Shown: positions 31,801 to 44,021, counted from the first letter of the stretch. The stretch is 64,000 bases of DNA from Pararge aegeria (GCF_905163445.1 NC_053180.1:10840701-10904700), one strand, 5' to 3'. Made by a program: numbers and translations. Notes: generated by a model from the letters alone, not told the origin.

Positions 31801-34282
31801 CACAGATGGAGTTGAAAGTTTCCCAGTCCACAGGTAAAGGTTATAATTATTAATATTAATTATTATGTTGCAACGGACGATTGGCGCAGTGGGCAGCGAC
31901 CCTGCTTTCTAAGTCCAATGCTTGGGGTTCAATTTCCACAACTGGACAATGTTTGTGAGATGAACATGAATGGTTTTTCAGTATTTGGGTGTTTATCTGT
32001 ATATTATAAGTATTTATGTATATTATTCTTAAAAAAATTCATTAGTCATCTTATAATAGTATCCATAACACAAGCTACACTTACTAATTCACTACACTAG
32101 ATAATTCATTTACTTATTTTGCTTATCATGTCTAAAATTTGCTTTAGTTATTTCTGTAATACTTATATATATAATAATTTCACCTAACATTCTGTAATAT
32201 TTATTAATTTTACATTCAAAATAATTGATTGAATACAGAAAGATTATAGATACAGAATGTTAATATTTTTGATGTTCTGTATATATTTTTAATGTTATTA
32301 GGATGGCCAATCTGATGTGTCGTCACTCACCTCATCCTGTATGGTACTATGAGTTCAGCTACATTGGTGCCCACAGCCACTATCAGGATCCTGTCACTAA
32401 GAAACCAGTTGGTAAGCTCTATTATGATATAATGAGATTACCGCTGTCATGCCCATGCTGTCATCATACACGTTACATGTGCTCTTGTTACTTATTAAGC
32501 TCTTATGGAAGTATATTATAATTTTATGGACTTTTATTTAGGTTGCTCTATTTTTCCCAACTTGCCAGAAAAACACCTAAAGAGAAAAAACATACATATG
32601 TTTTGTCAGTGTGTGGACAGTAAAATACATTTAAACATTTAAAGATTGAATGGTAAAAAAGGCTATATTTAACTTCAGAAAACCATTAAATATCATAGGT
32701 TTTTTATTGATTTATTACTGACTAGCTGTTGCCCGCGACTTTGTCTGCGTTTGATTTTATTTTTTGATGTGGCATTAAATTTAGTTGTAGATCTATAAAA
32801 AATTAAAGTATGTAGTATAGCTAAGCCTTAAATGAGGGGTTTCTGCTGTCCGCTGAGTAGTTCTGTCCTGTATCTCCATTCACAGTTTGGGCAAAATAAA
32901 ACACATATACATCATACCTCTATAGTACAAAAATAATTATTTAAATCGGTTATAATTTGTTGGAGTTATGGTGTCAAATTGTCAAACACTCATCCCCACT
33001 CCCAATGGAACCGTGCTTAATGTCGGGATAAAAGTATCCTATATTACTTCTAACACTTCTAAGAATATGTGTACAAAGTTTCATGAGGATCGGTTTAGTA
33101 GTTTTTTGCGTGAAAGCGTAACAAACAAACTTACCTTCATATTTATAATATTAGTAGGGATTGACTATACACAATTAAGTATGTAAATTCGGATAAGTCC
33201 ACAAAATGGACACCTACAACATCATGTTTTCTCAAATTCAGTAGAGTGTCTCGAGTGTTTTGTAATCACTGAATGTATAGGTGCAACTAAACATATTTGT
33301 ATGTATAAATATTTACAGGTGCTGCTCATCATGATGATCTAATTTACCTATTTGCATTGAGAGCCTTCCCCAATATTGCAACAGAGGGACGTGATGCTGT
33401 ACTTGTCGACCGGATGACAGCAATCTGGTACAACTTTGCTAGATACGGGTACTTACTCTCTAGTTATTTTATCTTTTTGTAGCTTGCTGCTGTAAGAAGG
33501 CACCTTCAGTATGAATGTTTGATGTAGTTCTGCAAACAACTGCCTATTCTCTGTGGTACAGGCAGAATGATAAGCTATCAAAATCGCTCTAACACATTGT
33601 GTCTACTACTGGTTACACTAAGGTGTCAATAGTTATGGACTGATGAATCATTAGTCTAGTGGTTAGTGGTTAGCAAGTTCAACTATGGATCACAAGGTCC
33701 TGGATTTGATTCCCAAGTTGGGTCAAAAATTGGATGAATTTTCCTGTGAAAGATTTTGAGTAACAGCCTGGGGTTAAGAAATTTGTGGTCTCCACCAATG
33801 TGGTTCAATCCATAATAAAATCCAAAATCAATGAGAGAAATGACGGCCGATTGTCGCAGTGGGCAGCAACCCTGCTTTCTGAGTCTAAGGCTATGGGTTT
33901 GATTCCACAGCTGGGAAATGTTTATGTGTTAAACATGAATGTGTTCAGTGTCTGGGTGTTTATCCGTATGTTATGAATATTTGACTATATTATTAAAAAA
34001 ATATTTATCAGTCATCTTAGTACCCACATCACAAGCTACGCTTACTTTGGCGCTGGATGGTGATGTCGAATTATATATATATTTTTATTTATATAAATAT
34101 AACATTGTTTCAGTGACCCAAATCCTCGTGGCGACGTTCCGGAGCTCGAGGGTCTAGAATGGCCGGCCATGAAACCCGACGAGCGCAAGTATCTGCGTAT
34201 ATCTGATGACCTTACAGTGCACAACAACTTGAAAGAAGACAGAATTAAAGTTTGGGAGGAATTATATCCCATTGAATATTAA
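25860..34282 (+). CDS. Carboxylesterase copy C (complete, 565 aa)
   Basis: Secreted type-B carboxylesterase, diverged from A/B. Exons: 25860-25962, 26984-27120, 27976-28118, 28361-28503, 28978-29163, 29652-29842, 29917-30085, 31617-31833, 32302-32411, 33319-33448, 34114-34282; intron positions and phases equal those of B. Signal peptide MRTWFCVLLVTVGAYA is followed by a shorter His-rich leader (7 His in residues 17-33). Motifs: oxyanion loop HAGGYY, nucleophile Ser221 in GCSVGS, likely acid Glu351 in TTDEF, likely His470 in GAAHHDDLIYLF, so the triad is complete. It reads NYRLSSLG where A and B have NYRLGSLG, and exon 10 is one codon shorter. Introns are expanded by a hAT-like MITE, SINEs and other repeats. 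Poly(A) signal at 34292. It is probably active; the substrate is unknown. Confidence 0.92.
27185..27379. mobile_element. hAT-like MITE in esterase C intron 2
   Basis: Same family as 16335-16538, with ends CAGTGGCGTGCAT and cgcccctg. It is flanked by 'gccctgtg' on the left and 'gccgtgtg' on the right, a 7/8 matching target duplication. Confidence 0.82.
27385..27680. repeat. GC-rich repeat with terminal hairpin in esterase C intron 2
   Basis: Contains 'cttccacttcacgcgggtgt' and 'gaggcgactaagggaatat', wording I associate with lepidopteran transposon tails. It then has an imperfect inverted repeat (about 27590-27670, 'ggcaggagaca' against 'tgtctcctgcc', with 'ttatatccc' inside). Confidence 0.55.
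28575..28845 (+). repeat. SINE family 3 piece and dispersed repeat copy in esterase C intron 4
   Basis: 28575-28650 is a SINE family 3 piece. 28690-28845 is a copy of a repeat also at 41065-41190 and 63490-63615 (plus), at about 5040-5250 and 6950-7085 (minus), and around the LINE insertion point at 10262-10361/15379. Confidence 0.6.
30700..30965 (-). repeat. Dispersed repeat with GC-rich core, copy 2, in esterase C intron 7
   Basis: Reverse complement of the unit at 7080-7310 and 34555-34830: 'aacgccccgcgcacgc' and 'gagtggtttttggtgcttc' are the reversed landmarks. Confidence 0.65.
31213..31247. repeat. Perfect 16 bp inverted repeat in esterase C intron 7
   Basis: atataaacactaggac and its reverse complement are separated by 3 bases. 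No paralogous copy is available to say which arm is older. Confidence 0.9.
31873..32090 (+). mobile_element. tRNA-derived SINE, family 1, in esterase C intron 8
   Basis: Begins 'gattggcgcagtgggcagc' (A-box-like) with B-box-like 'ggttcaatttcc', then the common body 'tataagtatttatgtatatt'. Introns 8 of A and B have no SINE. Confidence 0.78.
32723..33160 (+). repeat. Dispersed repeat (unclassified transposable element) in esterase C intron 9
   Basis: Near-identical to 17769-18220 over its full length, from 'tagctgttgcccgcgactt' to 'tataatattagtaggga', so both insertions are fairly young. Confidence 0.8.
33650..34075 (+). mobile_element. Two adjacent SINEs (family 2, then family 1) in esterase C intron 10
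   Basis: 33650-33800 matches family 2 (see 5345-5560). 33842-34075 matches family 1 ('gattgtcgcagtgggcagc', 'gggtttgattcc', 'caagctacgcttactttgg') and ends about 40 bp before the last exon of C. Confidence 0.72.
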
Positions 34283-34554
34283 TCTACTTTCAATAAACTA
34301 TTAAAATATATCTTTTGTATCTGAATTCTGTAGACAATTTTTCTTCATTAAGACAGCCCTTAAAGGGCGCTTGCACATCATATGCATTAAATTGAGCAGT
34401 CTTTTTACGGGACCCGCAATCGCACATATAATATATCATGGTGATATGTGCGATATATTTAATACATATATACGTCTATGAGGGTACCTATAAAATATGT
34501 CCGATCCATCAAATTTCATTTTCACGTAGGTATATTTTGCCAACAAAATTAAGA

Positions 34555-34830
34555 AAATACAGCGTAGCGTAGTGTACGAGACTAATATTGAAGCTTCAAA
34601 AACCACTCTACTCGAATTCTCGAACAAACGGTTGGTCATTTCATACCATTTAGCAGATGACAGTAACTATTTTAACTCTAATGTTCTAAGCGTTTACGAT
34701 AAAATGTGAAAATGGGAAAAAGTTTGTGAGCTAGCAACATTCCGCGGGTTTAAGACGTGCAAGGCGTGCGCGGGGCGTTTTTAGACACTGAACTACTTAC
34801 AAAAACCGCTGAATGAGGATTCTGTAATTT
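34555..34830 (+). repeat. Dispersed repeat with GC-rich core, copy 3
   Basis: Same unit as 7080-7310: 'gaagcttcaaaaaccactc', 'taccatttagcag', 'gagctagcaacattccg', 'gtgcgcggggcgttt'. Confidence 0.7.
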
Positions 34831-35535
34831 TTTAAAAGGATAAGTCTAGTGGACCAATTGTGACCAAGTCTGAATCTGGGATCCTGTGGAAGTGGATCAA
34901 ATCCTCATGATTATAATTTTATAAGCATGCAAATGCAACACACTGCACTTGTTCAATGAACTCTCTCAAACCAAATGAAACTTGAGAAAAATTTCGATAC
35001 AACTAACTGCTCCGACGATTAAATAAAACAGATGTTGTGTTAATATTTTTTTAATTAATTAATTAGGTACTAATTGAGTATTATTTAAACTGATTAAGCT
35101 TACAAATTCTGCATTTTTTTAAAATCAACCTGTAGAGGTGTGGTATGAAGAATTGATTTAGAATGAGAAATTGTTACGTAGGTACCTATTATAATTAATG
35201 GTAATTATACCGTACCTATACGTATATTGCACCTTCTTCAGATACCTACATTTCTCCATTGAGCCTTGAGATGAATTACTCTATGACCTTGCATAAAACG
35301 TATGCGTCAAAAATTTCACCCATATACGGCATAGTGATTTCAATATAATATCGATATGCCATGCCATACTCTGCACCTCATTCACAAAATAAAGGGTGAC
35401 AAAATAATAATGTCAACAGAGATCTTCGTTTCCTAATATTTCTATATTTCTCCTTAGCACGCTGAGTGCTAAGTGTGATTTTCTACCAACGTTTTAAGTA
35501 CCTAACCGTAAGTAGAAAATCAGTTAAATCGCATG

Positions 35536-35650
35536 AATGTTAATTAGGATTTATGTGGTATTGAAAGAACGCCATCTTGTGACAGTATTGTTTCCCAGAA
35601 TTGTAACTAGATGACGCTCTTTCGATACCATATAAATCATAGTTAACGTT
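35536..35650. repeat. 115 bp foldback element
   Basis: Left arm 35536-35577 and right arm 35609-35650 pair at about 35 of 42 positions around a 31-base centre. It may be a small MITE or a hairpin-RNA source; no flanking duplication was clear. Confidence 0.75.
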
Positions 35651-36470
35651 AAACTTAGATAAAAAAACTCACACTTGGCATTCTGTACTAAAAAGTGATA
35701 AAACGTCTTTGTTTGTAATCAATCTTCATTTTGGTTTTTGTATTGGCATTACTAAAAGTCAAAGTCAAAGTCAAATATTTCTTTATTCAAATAGGCACAT
35801 AGGTGAGATTTTTGTTGCGTTTAACTACCCCCATACGGGCCATATCTTTGTCAATGACGTGTTAGTGAGGGGAGCCTAAGGTTTATTGCTGTATGCAGAA
35901 TAAAATTTATATGACCAAATAGGAATTCTTAATCACATTATTTTTTTGGTGCTGGCGATAGAGACATTTCAGTCAAAGTAGCTTTAAGCCTTATAAACCG
36001 GTAAATAGGTCAAACGATAATATGTTCGATAAAAATTTTAACATGCGCATCACTACTCACCCTCCCCACGGCAAAAACAGTTGTTCGCGCGCGCGCCATG
36101 ACAGTATTACGTCGATGGCATTAATGTTGCGACTTTAAGTTCTTAATCAGTATTAAAATTCTACTGTTAAGTTTTTTTTCTTGTAAGTAAACAAACGAAT
36201 TTCTTGTGTTTATTATTTTAGTTACTAACCATTTATTTCACTTTATAAATGCTAAGTTTTCAATGTTTACCTTGGCTCAATCAAGTAGAATAATAATCCG
36301 CAAAGCAAATGAAACAACCTTAGAACCTAACGTGTTGTGTACAACGAAATAACGTTATAATATATATTTGTGTAACGTTATCAATTTTGTATAATTGAAG
36401 TTTATATCAGGTACCACGTCAACGTAACTCATTCAAGCTGGCGATTAACAATTGGTGGAGGGAGCCGGAT

Positions 36471-39400
36471 ATGGGAGGTGAATTTTTCCTTGTATGTTTT
36501 TTTCTCCCTGATATTTTTATAAAGTTTAAAATCATGTTTTTAAAGGTGGTTTCTGGGCCTAAACGAATCTCTCAACTATATTGACAGGTCCAAAAGTAAT
36601 GCTATCTCATTTATTACGCTCTTCTTAAAAAGCAGCACTGCTTTAGATCTGACAATTTAATAAAGATTTGTGCACCACCGTAATAAAAATATACATAAAA
36701 TGCTAGGAACAGGAAAAACTCGATTCTCGATTTTTATTGAAGATAATATTTGTAAATAAAATATAATAATTATTTAAAATTTTATTTTATATTAAAATAT
36801 TTTCCAATGCGAGACAGAAACAAGAGAATTTAGTAACAATTTCAAAGAGAATTGAGAATTGATTGAAAGAGAGAAAGAGAATTTAGTATCAGAGTTATAT
36901 AGGAAACGAGTGTATCAAATACCAGCAGCAGGAATGTGATATTGATCCTGTGTGGCCCTTGGAGTTTCTTTATAACTTCTTACTTAAACAACATTGTAAG
37001 GAAATCTGTACGCAAGCTAACTACCGAGGAGCAGTAGTATTGTAAGATTAAGTTTTCCCTCTTCCACTTCTATGGTGAGAGCTATTAACAACTAAGCAAG
37101 TTGAAACATACTTAATGCTAATTTCAGGGGAGCGCGAGGGCTGCGCCGCATCACGGATGTGGCGCAGCGCTTGCGGTATGCTGGTTTGTCCAGGGGCAGA
37201 TGAAGCATGGCAGCAAATTGTTGATACCTCGGCGTCAGACTCTGTGTGGCATTCGTTGAGAAATTGTATTGCATATCAGGTATTTTTAATTAAGAAAACT
37301 GACTATCACTATCTATAAACTGATTAAGTATTTAAAATATAAATAATCATTCAAAAATAAAATGTAACCTCTTGAAAAAAAACACAAACGTTTACATATA
37401 TGATTTCAAATACACAATTTGTATTTTAATACATGAAGAGAATGCGCCATATGACTTAATATATGAAATTTTTATATTTTGTATTTATGGGCAAGTGCAC
37501 TAATATATTGGCAAAATAATCTTCTTCTTTGTCACACCGCACACATGCAATATAATATTTTTTATCAATTCTTGGCGTACTGTGTGACAAATTATTGCTT
37601 ATTGTTTTACAGGCAGGAGTATGGCAAAATCTCCTCATAAAAGGGATCCCTGATGTAATGCATTCTGCTGCTTTCAAGCTCGCAATAGTTCTACGGCATA
37701 CACCATCTGAGCTCACTGTGGGTCTTCTGGCTGATATGTTGCATTTACATCCTCAGTCTGTTAGTACTAATGTTTTCTGTTTGTTTCATCAGCATAAATA
37801 TAAAAACAATAACGGACACATCCTAGGATAATTACTAAAATTGGCTAACATATTACACATAAATACACTGTACAGGTGCTATCATCAATAGAAGTTACAG
37901 TGGCATTATACTAGAACAATCCAAAAACCTTTGTTGCAATATTGTCAAGTTTGGATGATTAAAATGTAAAAAACTAAAATCGGATTTATTTATCATTTTA
38001 ATTTTTTAGATTAAATTAAAATATTGTATTCAAGAAAGTATTATTTTCAGCAAGATTTAACAGCATACGTTCTGGCCTTACTAACAGATGATGAAGCATG
38101 GTGCGGTAGTTGTGGGGCTAGTGCCGGTATACCAGGTATGATATACATTATTATTCCCATTATGTTTTATCCCTACTAAACGGGAGATTACTAGTTTGTT
38201 ATAGTCACAGTTAAATTTGTTGTAGATATATTATATTCATTATAAAACTTTTTTTAAGCCGCTAGTCGAAATTTTTATAAGAAATAGTTGTTGCTTGCGA
38301 CTTCGTACGCGTTTTTTTTTTAAAGCATTTGATAGAAACAGTTTATTTGGAAGATGTGTGGCATTAAATTTGAGTGTAGTAAACAGATATTTTTAAATTG
38401 TTTATAAATTCAAATTTTAGTAGCAAAATTTGCTACTTTGGGTTTATAATATTGCAATTTTCTTATGGATAACCTATTTCTCTGAAAAGAAATTTCGTGA
38501 TAGTTTACCTTTCTTTTGGGGAAAAAATTGGTGAAAATCGGTCCAGTACTTTCGAAGCCTATTTGGTACAAACAAAAAATAAACAAACAAAAAAATCTAT
38601 TTCTCTTTATAATATTTGTATCAGAATGTAACTTTGATAGCGGCAATATGATGAATGCTATTTCGCTAATGCAATGCTTTCTATTTGGCTAAGATTTAAT
38701 TGAAACATTTTCATGTTTATGTTATTCCACATTTGTGATTGTAGGTGTAGCTGGAGGTATGGGGGGCGGGGCGCCGCTCCGTGACCTGCAACTTTTTGGC
38801 GACTGCGAGTTGGCCGTGCTTGCCTCTTCACGTGAAGAGTACGATGCACATGCTAAGCTAGTACGCGCCGAGTATAACAATCTATCACATGAAAAATATG
38901 TGGAACTGCGTATAAAGGTAAGATATTAAATACAATCATATAACTAAGGCATTTTATAACGACAAAATAAACGAATGCACATATCTTTATTTTAAATATA
39001 AATAATAAATAAATATACTACGACAATACACACATCGCCACCTAGCCCCAAAGTAAGCGTAGCTTGTGTTATGGGTACTAAGATGACTGATGAATATTTT
39101 TATGAATTATATATACATAAATACTTAGAAAATACATATAAACACCCAGACACTGAAAAACACTTAATGCTCATCACACAAACATTTTCCAGTTGTGGGA
39201 ATCGAACCCACGGCCTTGGACTCAGAAAGCAGGGTCGCTGCCCACTGCGCCAGTCGGCAGTCAGTATTTTAACGTAGGCATGTCAAAATATATAAATGTA
39301 TAATACTGTCATAGACGTAGAGGATGTTTTAAGGCCATCAACTGTTTTTTCAGTAACCTCCTTTATTTTTTCTCACGACTTGAATAAAAGCTATAAGAGC

Positions 39401-39630
39401 CAGAGGCTCTGACTTGATATATTTTTTAACTTAATGTTAGTAAATGTTAAAATACCTATATATCGTTTATTTATGTGTTGCTCTCCTTCTAGGTTTTAAA
39501 CCAATTTGCCAAAATACCAAAGCTGTACCATACACCCGAGTTTGAGTGTTTTGAAGCTATCGCGAGGGAAAATATTGAGCGTGAGATCTGTACTCTGCAA
39601 GAACATCTGCTTGCTGGACCACACGAATAA
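36471..39630 (+). CDS. HD-phosphohydrolase-like protein, COG4339-type (233 aa), probable pseudoenzyme
   Basis: Six exons: 36471-36477, 37128-37279, 37613-37759, 38051-38135, 38745-38917, 39493-39630 (TAA). All junction phases agree and give 234 codons. The 7-base first coding exon (ATGGGAG before GTGAAT) is the least certain; the next Met is 'MWRSA' in exon 2. The last 85 residues (from DCELAVLASSREEYDAHA through VRAEYNNLSHEKY and FAKIPKLYHTPEFE to ARENIEREI) follow the C-terminal pattern of bacterial COG4339 predicted HD phosphohydrolases: an acidic D.DLA.L turn, Y...IR.EY, and a F....IY.T..F...E..AR.N end. The N-terminal half, where the family has paired His and an HD dipeptide, reads LAIVLRHTPSEL instead, so metal ligands appear lost. 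A Gly-rich insertion (GGMGGGAP) precedes the conserved block. Localization is probably cytosolic; no signal peptide. Confidence 0.78.
38285..38630 (+). repeat. Dispersed repeat in intron 4 of the HD-like gene
   Basis: Starts near 'gttgttgcttgcgacttcg', contains 'tttgctactttgggtt' and ends 'tttataatatttgtatcaga'. It is related to 8395-8610 in the intron of esterase P. Confidence 0.6.
39003..39258 (-). mobile_element. tRNA-derived SINE, family 1, in intron 5 of the HD-like gene
   Basis: The minus strand begins 'gccgactggcgcagtgggc' and has the B-box-like 'ggttcgattcccac'. This is the best-preserved complete copy in the window. Confidence 0.85.
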
Positions 39631-41829
39631 CATAGGTCGCAAACTTATGATTTTTAGTAGATGACTGCACGATGGCTGTTATTATTTTAAAAGATTGACA
39701 TAATTTATTAATGAAATTAATTTGAATTGTTGTATTGTTCAAATTATTAATTATTCATGGAATGCCATGAATTAATTCTCTTAATATATGTTTTCTAAGT
39801 TTACCATAATTTATAAAGAATTGCAATAGCTTATAAATTAATTTGATGTAAAAGATAAATTAAAATAAAGGCTATTTTAAAAATAATATAAGAGATATGA
39901 TATTGTAAATATCCTGTTGTTGCGTCATTATTATAAAATGACTCAATAAGATTTTTCATATTAGCTTAACATTTCTTTAATAAATATTTAATGTATAGGA
40001 GGTATATGAAATTTTAATTTCCGATTGCTAGAATAGATTGCATAATAATAAAATGAGGAATTAAAAGGAATCTCGTTCGAGTTTAAACAAATAATTATAA
40101 TAAGAGAATTACATAATGAGAAATACCCAAATTTCTAACCTCAAGAGGCCTAGTCAAGGAGGAGTGCAGTCAATTTGGGAAAAATAGCACTTTTTTTGGT
40201 CTGTCGAAATATTTAATCTATACATTAGCACCAACAACATTATTAAAATCTTAATTCACGTGAGAAAGACTGGATTAGGACTGAATATATTATTGACAAC
40301 TCTTTTAAATTAAAAATTGTAGTTAGGTAGTAAAATTTTAATCCTGATGAAATAAAGATGGGACGCAGCTTTTATGAATTGCATTATTATTACTCGTTTT
40401 TAGCTATCTACTTATCAAAAGAATTATGAATAACCTATTTATTATTTAATGTTATATGCACATACTTAATTGTGATATTTTTTATTTTTATTTCTATAAA
40501 TTTAAAAACCACAGATTTTTTTAATGTTTAAGTACTTTAACTTTTGTTTTATCCTGTTTTATGCCAAGTAACATATTATTTACAACAACTTAGATTATGT
40601 TATTATTTAAAAGATAACTTCAAAAGCATTATATAAGACATACTTACTAAGCATAATATAGAAAATATATAAATAAAAAATAATAAGTAAATTGTACTAA
40701 ATAACGTTATTGTTTAAGATATAAATAACTGGTTAAAAACTCCAGCTGTTGTAACTGTTTTACCTATTATGGTCTAAATACACTTTATTTTGAGTAAAAT
40801 GCTATTTTTTTATGATGAAGCCTAGAACTAATAAATTGCTGATATGTACCAATTACTCCAATTTTTTTTTAAATTGAGTTTAGAATGACTTGTAGAACCT
40901 TTTCCTCATATAATTACCTTATACACTCGTGAAACTATGAAATTACCATATGTAGGTACCCTTAACTCATATGTTATAATTCATATTTCGTTCACTCAAT
41001 CACTGCCACAAAACAATATTACTCCAATCAATTCACAGATCAATGATAAGAATAACTAAAAAAGATGAGCTGCCAAGCTATTTTGCGTTGCTGTACGACG
41101 CTTCGTAGAGACCGATTAGAGGCATGGTTTTAATAAAACTGCCATACCATTGACAGGTTAGTCTACTGCTATCTTAGACTGCATCAACACATTAAAGGTA
41201 AACCTACAACATATATTTAATAAACAAATGAAGCACGTGAAAGAAGTACCTAATAAAAATTAAACAGGAATGTGGACTGCTAAGATATAAATATATTATG
41301 ACCAAGATATTTAAAAAATCAAAGTAAATTCAAATTCGAAATTACACTATTCATGTAGGCCTATCACAGGCACTTATGAAGCGTTTATACATATTATTTG
41401 TTTACATAATTGTAAGGGGATGGTGATAACTTCGTTCGCCAACTTAAATCTAAAGCTACGAGGGTTCCAAACGCACGCCCTGGTCTAAGAGCCCACAACA
41501 AACTTAGCCGGGTAAATTTTTTTGCTATCACCATCTTCCAGTAAATTTATATTAAGCTATGAAGCTAAAGCAATTCACACCCAAGCTTTTTTATCGTTTA
41601 AATAATCCTTTATATTATAATAGGATTTTTCTGTAAGCTTACGTTTTATATAAACTTTGACTTTATTGAGAGACATCTCAAATTATATAATAATATACAA
41701 TTGCCCTTGAATGAATTTGCAATTTTGTGAAGCCTAGTAAACTGCACAACAAGTTTATTTTTGCTTCTAATATTTATATTGTTACAGTGCATTTTCATTT
41801 TGATATATTTTTATGGACATAAATTAAAT

Positions 41830-42720
41830 TTTCATATAGGTACTGACTATGCACTGTCATTATTTTAACTTCTTTAAATTTATCCCTTAATGACTCTCTT
41901 GGCCCCATTTTATATAGGTATCGCACGAACAGCCCTTTTCTGCAGGACGAAAATAGAATCTATATCAGCAGCATTACCCCATAATAAAATGCCATAGGAC
42001 ATAATGCTGTGAAAATAACTAAAATACACAAGCAAGCAGTTTCTATGTTTGTCATATGACGAATCTTATTTACCGCGTATGCTGCAGAACTAAGTCTGTT
42101 TGCTAAATTAATTATTAATTATTTATATTGAAGCTTAGCATCTAAAGTTATTCCTAAAAAGATTGTCGTATCCACCAAATCCAACTCCTCATTATTAAGT
42201 TGTACAATGGTTTTTACTTGTTTAACATTCGGTAGTGTGAATTTAATAGTCTTCGTTTTTTTTCCGTTAAGAGCTAAGTTATTAGCCTCAAACCATTGTA
42301 CTATTTTAGCGAGACATATGTTTACATCGTCAAGATTTTTTCACGACGTTAATTTTAAACATCAATGATAATATATCATCAGCAAACAATACTATCCCGT
42401 GATTGTCCTCAGCTAGGTAAGGAAGGTCAATCATGTAAATGAGGAATAGAAAAGGTCCTAATATAGATCCCTGGGGGACACCAATTTTCACAAATGACCC
42501 GTTAGACCGCTTTCCGTTCACGTCAACTTTTTGAATTCTATCATTAAGATAGGAAATCATTAAATCTAGAGCTATGCCCCGAATTCCATAGTGGTGTAAT
42601 TTCCTAATTAATTAATGTTTCATGTTGTACACAATCGAAAGCCTTGGACAAGTCACAGAAGACGCCAAGTGCGTCCCTTGACTTCTCCCAGGCTTCAGTA
42701 ACTGCCTATTTCCATTCTAA
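41830..42720 (-). mobile_element. Degenerate LINE reverse-transcriptase fragment
   Basis: Minus-strand frames read ALGVFCDLSKAFDCVQHE, then GVPQGSILGPFLFLIYMIDL, LFADDILS and TIFLGITLDAKLQY, in the order palm, VPQG, FADD, thumb of a non-LTR reverse transcriptase. Stops and frameshifts interrupt it and both ends are missing. It is closer to CR1/L2-type elements than to the Jockey-like element at 10362. A second small piece of the same family is at about 57430-57490. Confidence 0.82.
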
Positions 42721-43139
42721 ATCCCCAAAAAATAATGTTGTTCAACGTATGAAATGCCTTTTAAATAGTAATAAATCTTTCGACTTAGCCTGTTTTACCC
42801 TAATTTACGACTGAATGTCTTAATTGGAGTTTTAAGTTTAATGTATTTCGCTAAGATAATGAGTATTAATTGAAACCTGTAACAATAGTTACTTATTACA
42901 ACGAGCATCAAAGCACTCCCAGGTGTATGCGGCCGACTATCCAGCCCCTTGGCTTCCGACCCAGCCCCTTGGTGCGCTGATATCGGTTTTCTCTCACAAC
43001 TATTGTTGTAATTGTTAATATACGGACGTTACCCTCCTGGCCGTCTGGCGTCTCATTTACCGCAGCAACTCCTCGCTCCCCGCAGCGACCGTTACATCTT
43101 AGAATTATTTTTATGAATAAATTGTTAAAATAGTCGTAT

Positions 43140-43345
43140 ACTATTTTAGTATTATAGTAGTATAACAGCATTTAATTTTGCGGTGTCCGTCAACATGACC
43201 GTACCACCTGAGATGGGCTTCCTGCAACTTATTTCCAGTGTCCGTGACATAGGAGTTTAGTTGCAGGATCATTATCAATAGCCAACAACACTTCTGGACT
43301 AAAGGCTTCTTCCGATTGGTGGGTTTGCCCATAATCATTAATCAC
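43140..43345 (-). mobile_element. LINE C-terminal scrap
   Basis: Minus strand encodes KLQEAHLRWYGHVDGH, a hallmark of the end of RTE/BovB-type LINE ORFs. The remainder is decayed. Confidence 0.6.
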
Positions 43346-44021
43346 CACGCTGGGTAGACGCAGGTGGATTTGTATTTGCAGAAAATGGTAGCAGTAGCAC
43401 AGTGGACGCTGCTGGCCGTTCTCCATTATAGCTTTAGTCACCTAGCACGTCACCTGCGGGAAGAGGAGGAAGAGGATGTAAAAACTATATTCTCATCTGC
43501 CGTCGGCACATGGCACGCTATGCAGCATTACTCTATCATTAGAGTGTTTTGCTGAATGAAGCGTTTGATGTATAAAATAATGTCTAAATTGATTGACGAG
43601 TTCACGCGTCAAGTTAAGGAGAACTAACTAAAATCTTATCTCTGGTTCAGTTTATATTATCTTTGGGTTCGGGAATAAATCTTGTGAACAAATATATATT
43701 AAATATGGCGTCTGGTGGTTACATTGATTATTTCATTGTGGGATGTTCTGTAATTTTTTAAATTAATACTTCTCTTGAGTCCGTGTTTATTTAATAAATA
43801 AGTTGTTAAATAGGTTTATAAAGGATTTACTATTGTGCAGAATATTTTCTACAGGTAAACATAACGCGAAGAGAAAGGTTTGACATCGGAATTACGATTC
43901 TTGTTAGGGCTCGCCCGTTAGTAACATGTTAGCATTGTGGGGCTCGTCGAATCAAGGGACCATCGCCAAGGGATTGTAAGTACTCTCGTTTCATTATGTA
44001 TGATGTTCGCAGGCTATTACG

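Larger units (their letters stand above)
34320..36420. other. Intergenic stretch between esterase C and the HD-like gene
   Basis: Contains the GC-core repeat copy 3 (34555-34830), a foldback element (35536-35650) and a common lepidopteran repeat tail 'aaatatttctttattcaaat' at about 35757-35830. No gene seen; the promoter of the downstream gene must lie toward its right end. Confidence 0.55.
39631..43990. other. 3' UTR and intergenic stretch with LINE debris
   Basis: The probable poly(A) signal of the HD-like gene is near 39864 (AATAAA). Then follow AT-rich sequence, a dispersed repeat (41065-41190), a LINE reverse-transcriptase fragment (41830-42720, minus) and a LINE C-terminal scrap (43140-43345, minus). 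The 5' region of the RBM5-like gene occupies the right end. Confidence 0.55.

Noticed and set aside
43977..44013. GTAAGT...TTCGCAG just before the RBM5-like start, a possible 5' UTR intron
   Set aside because: It would be only about 37 bases, below the usual minimum intron length.
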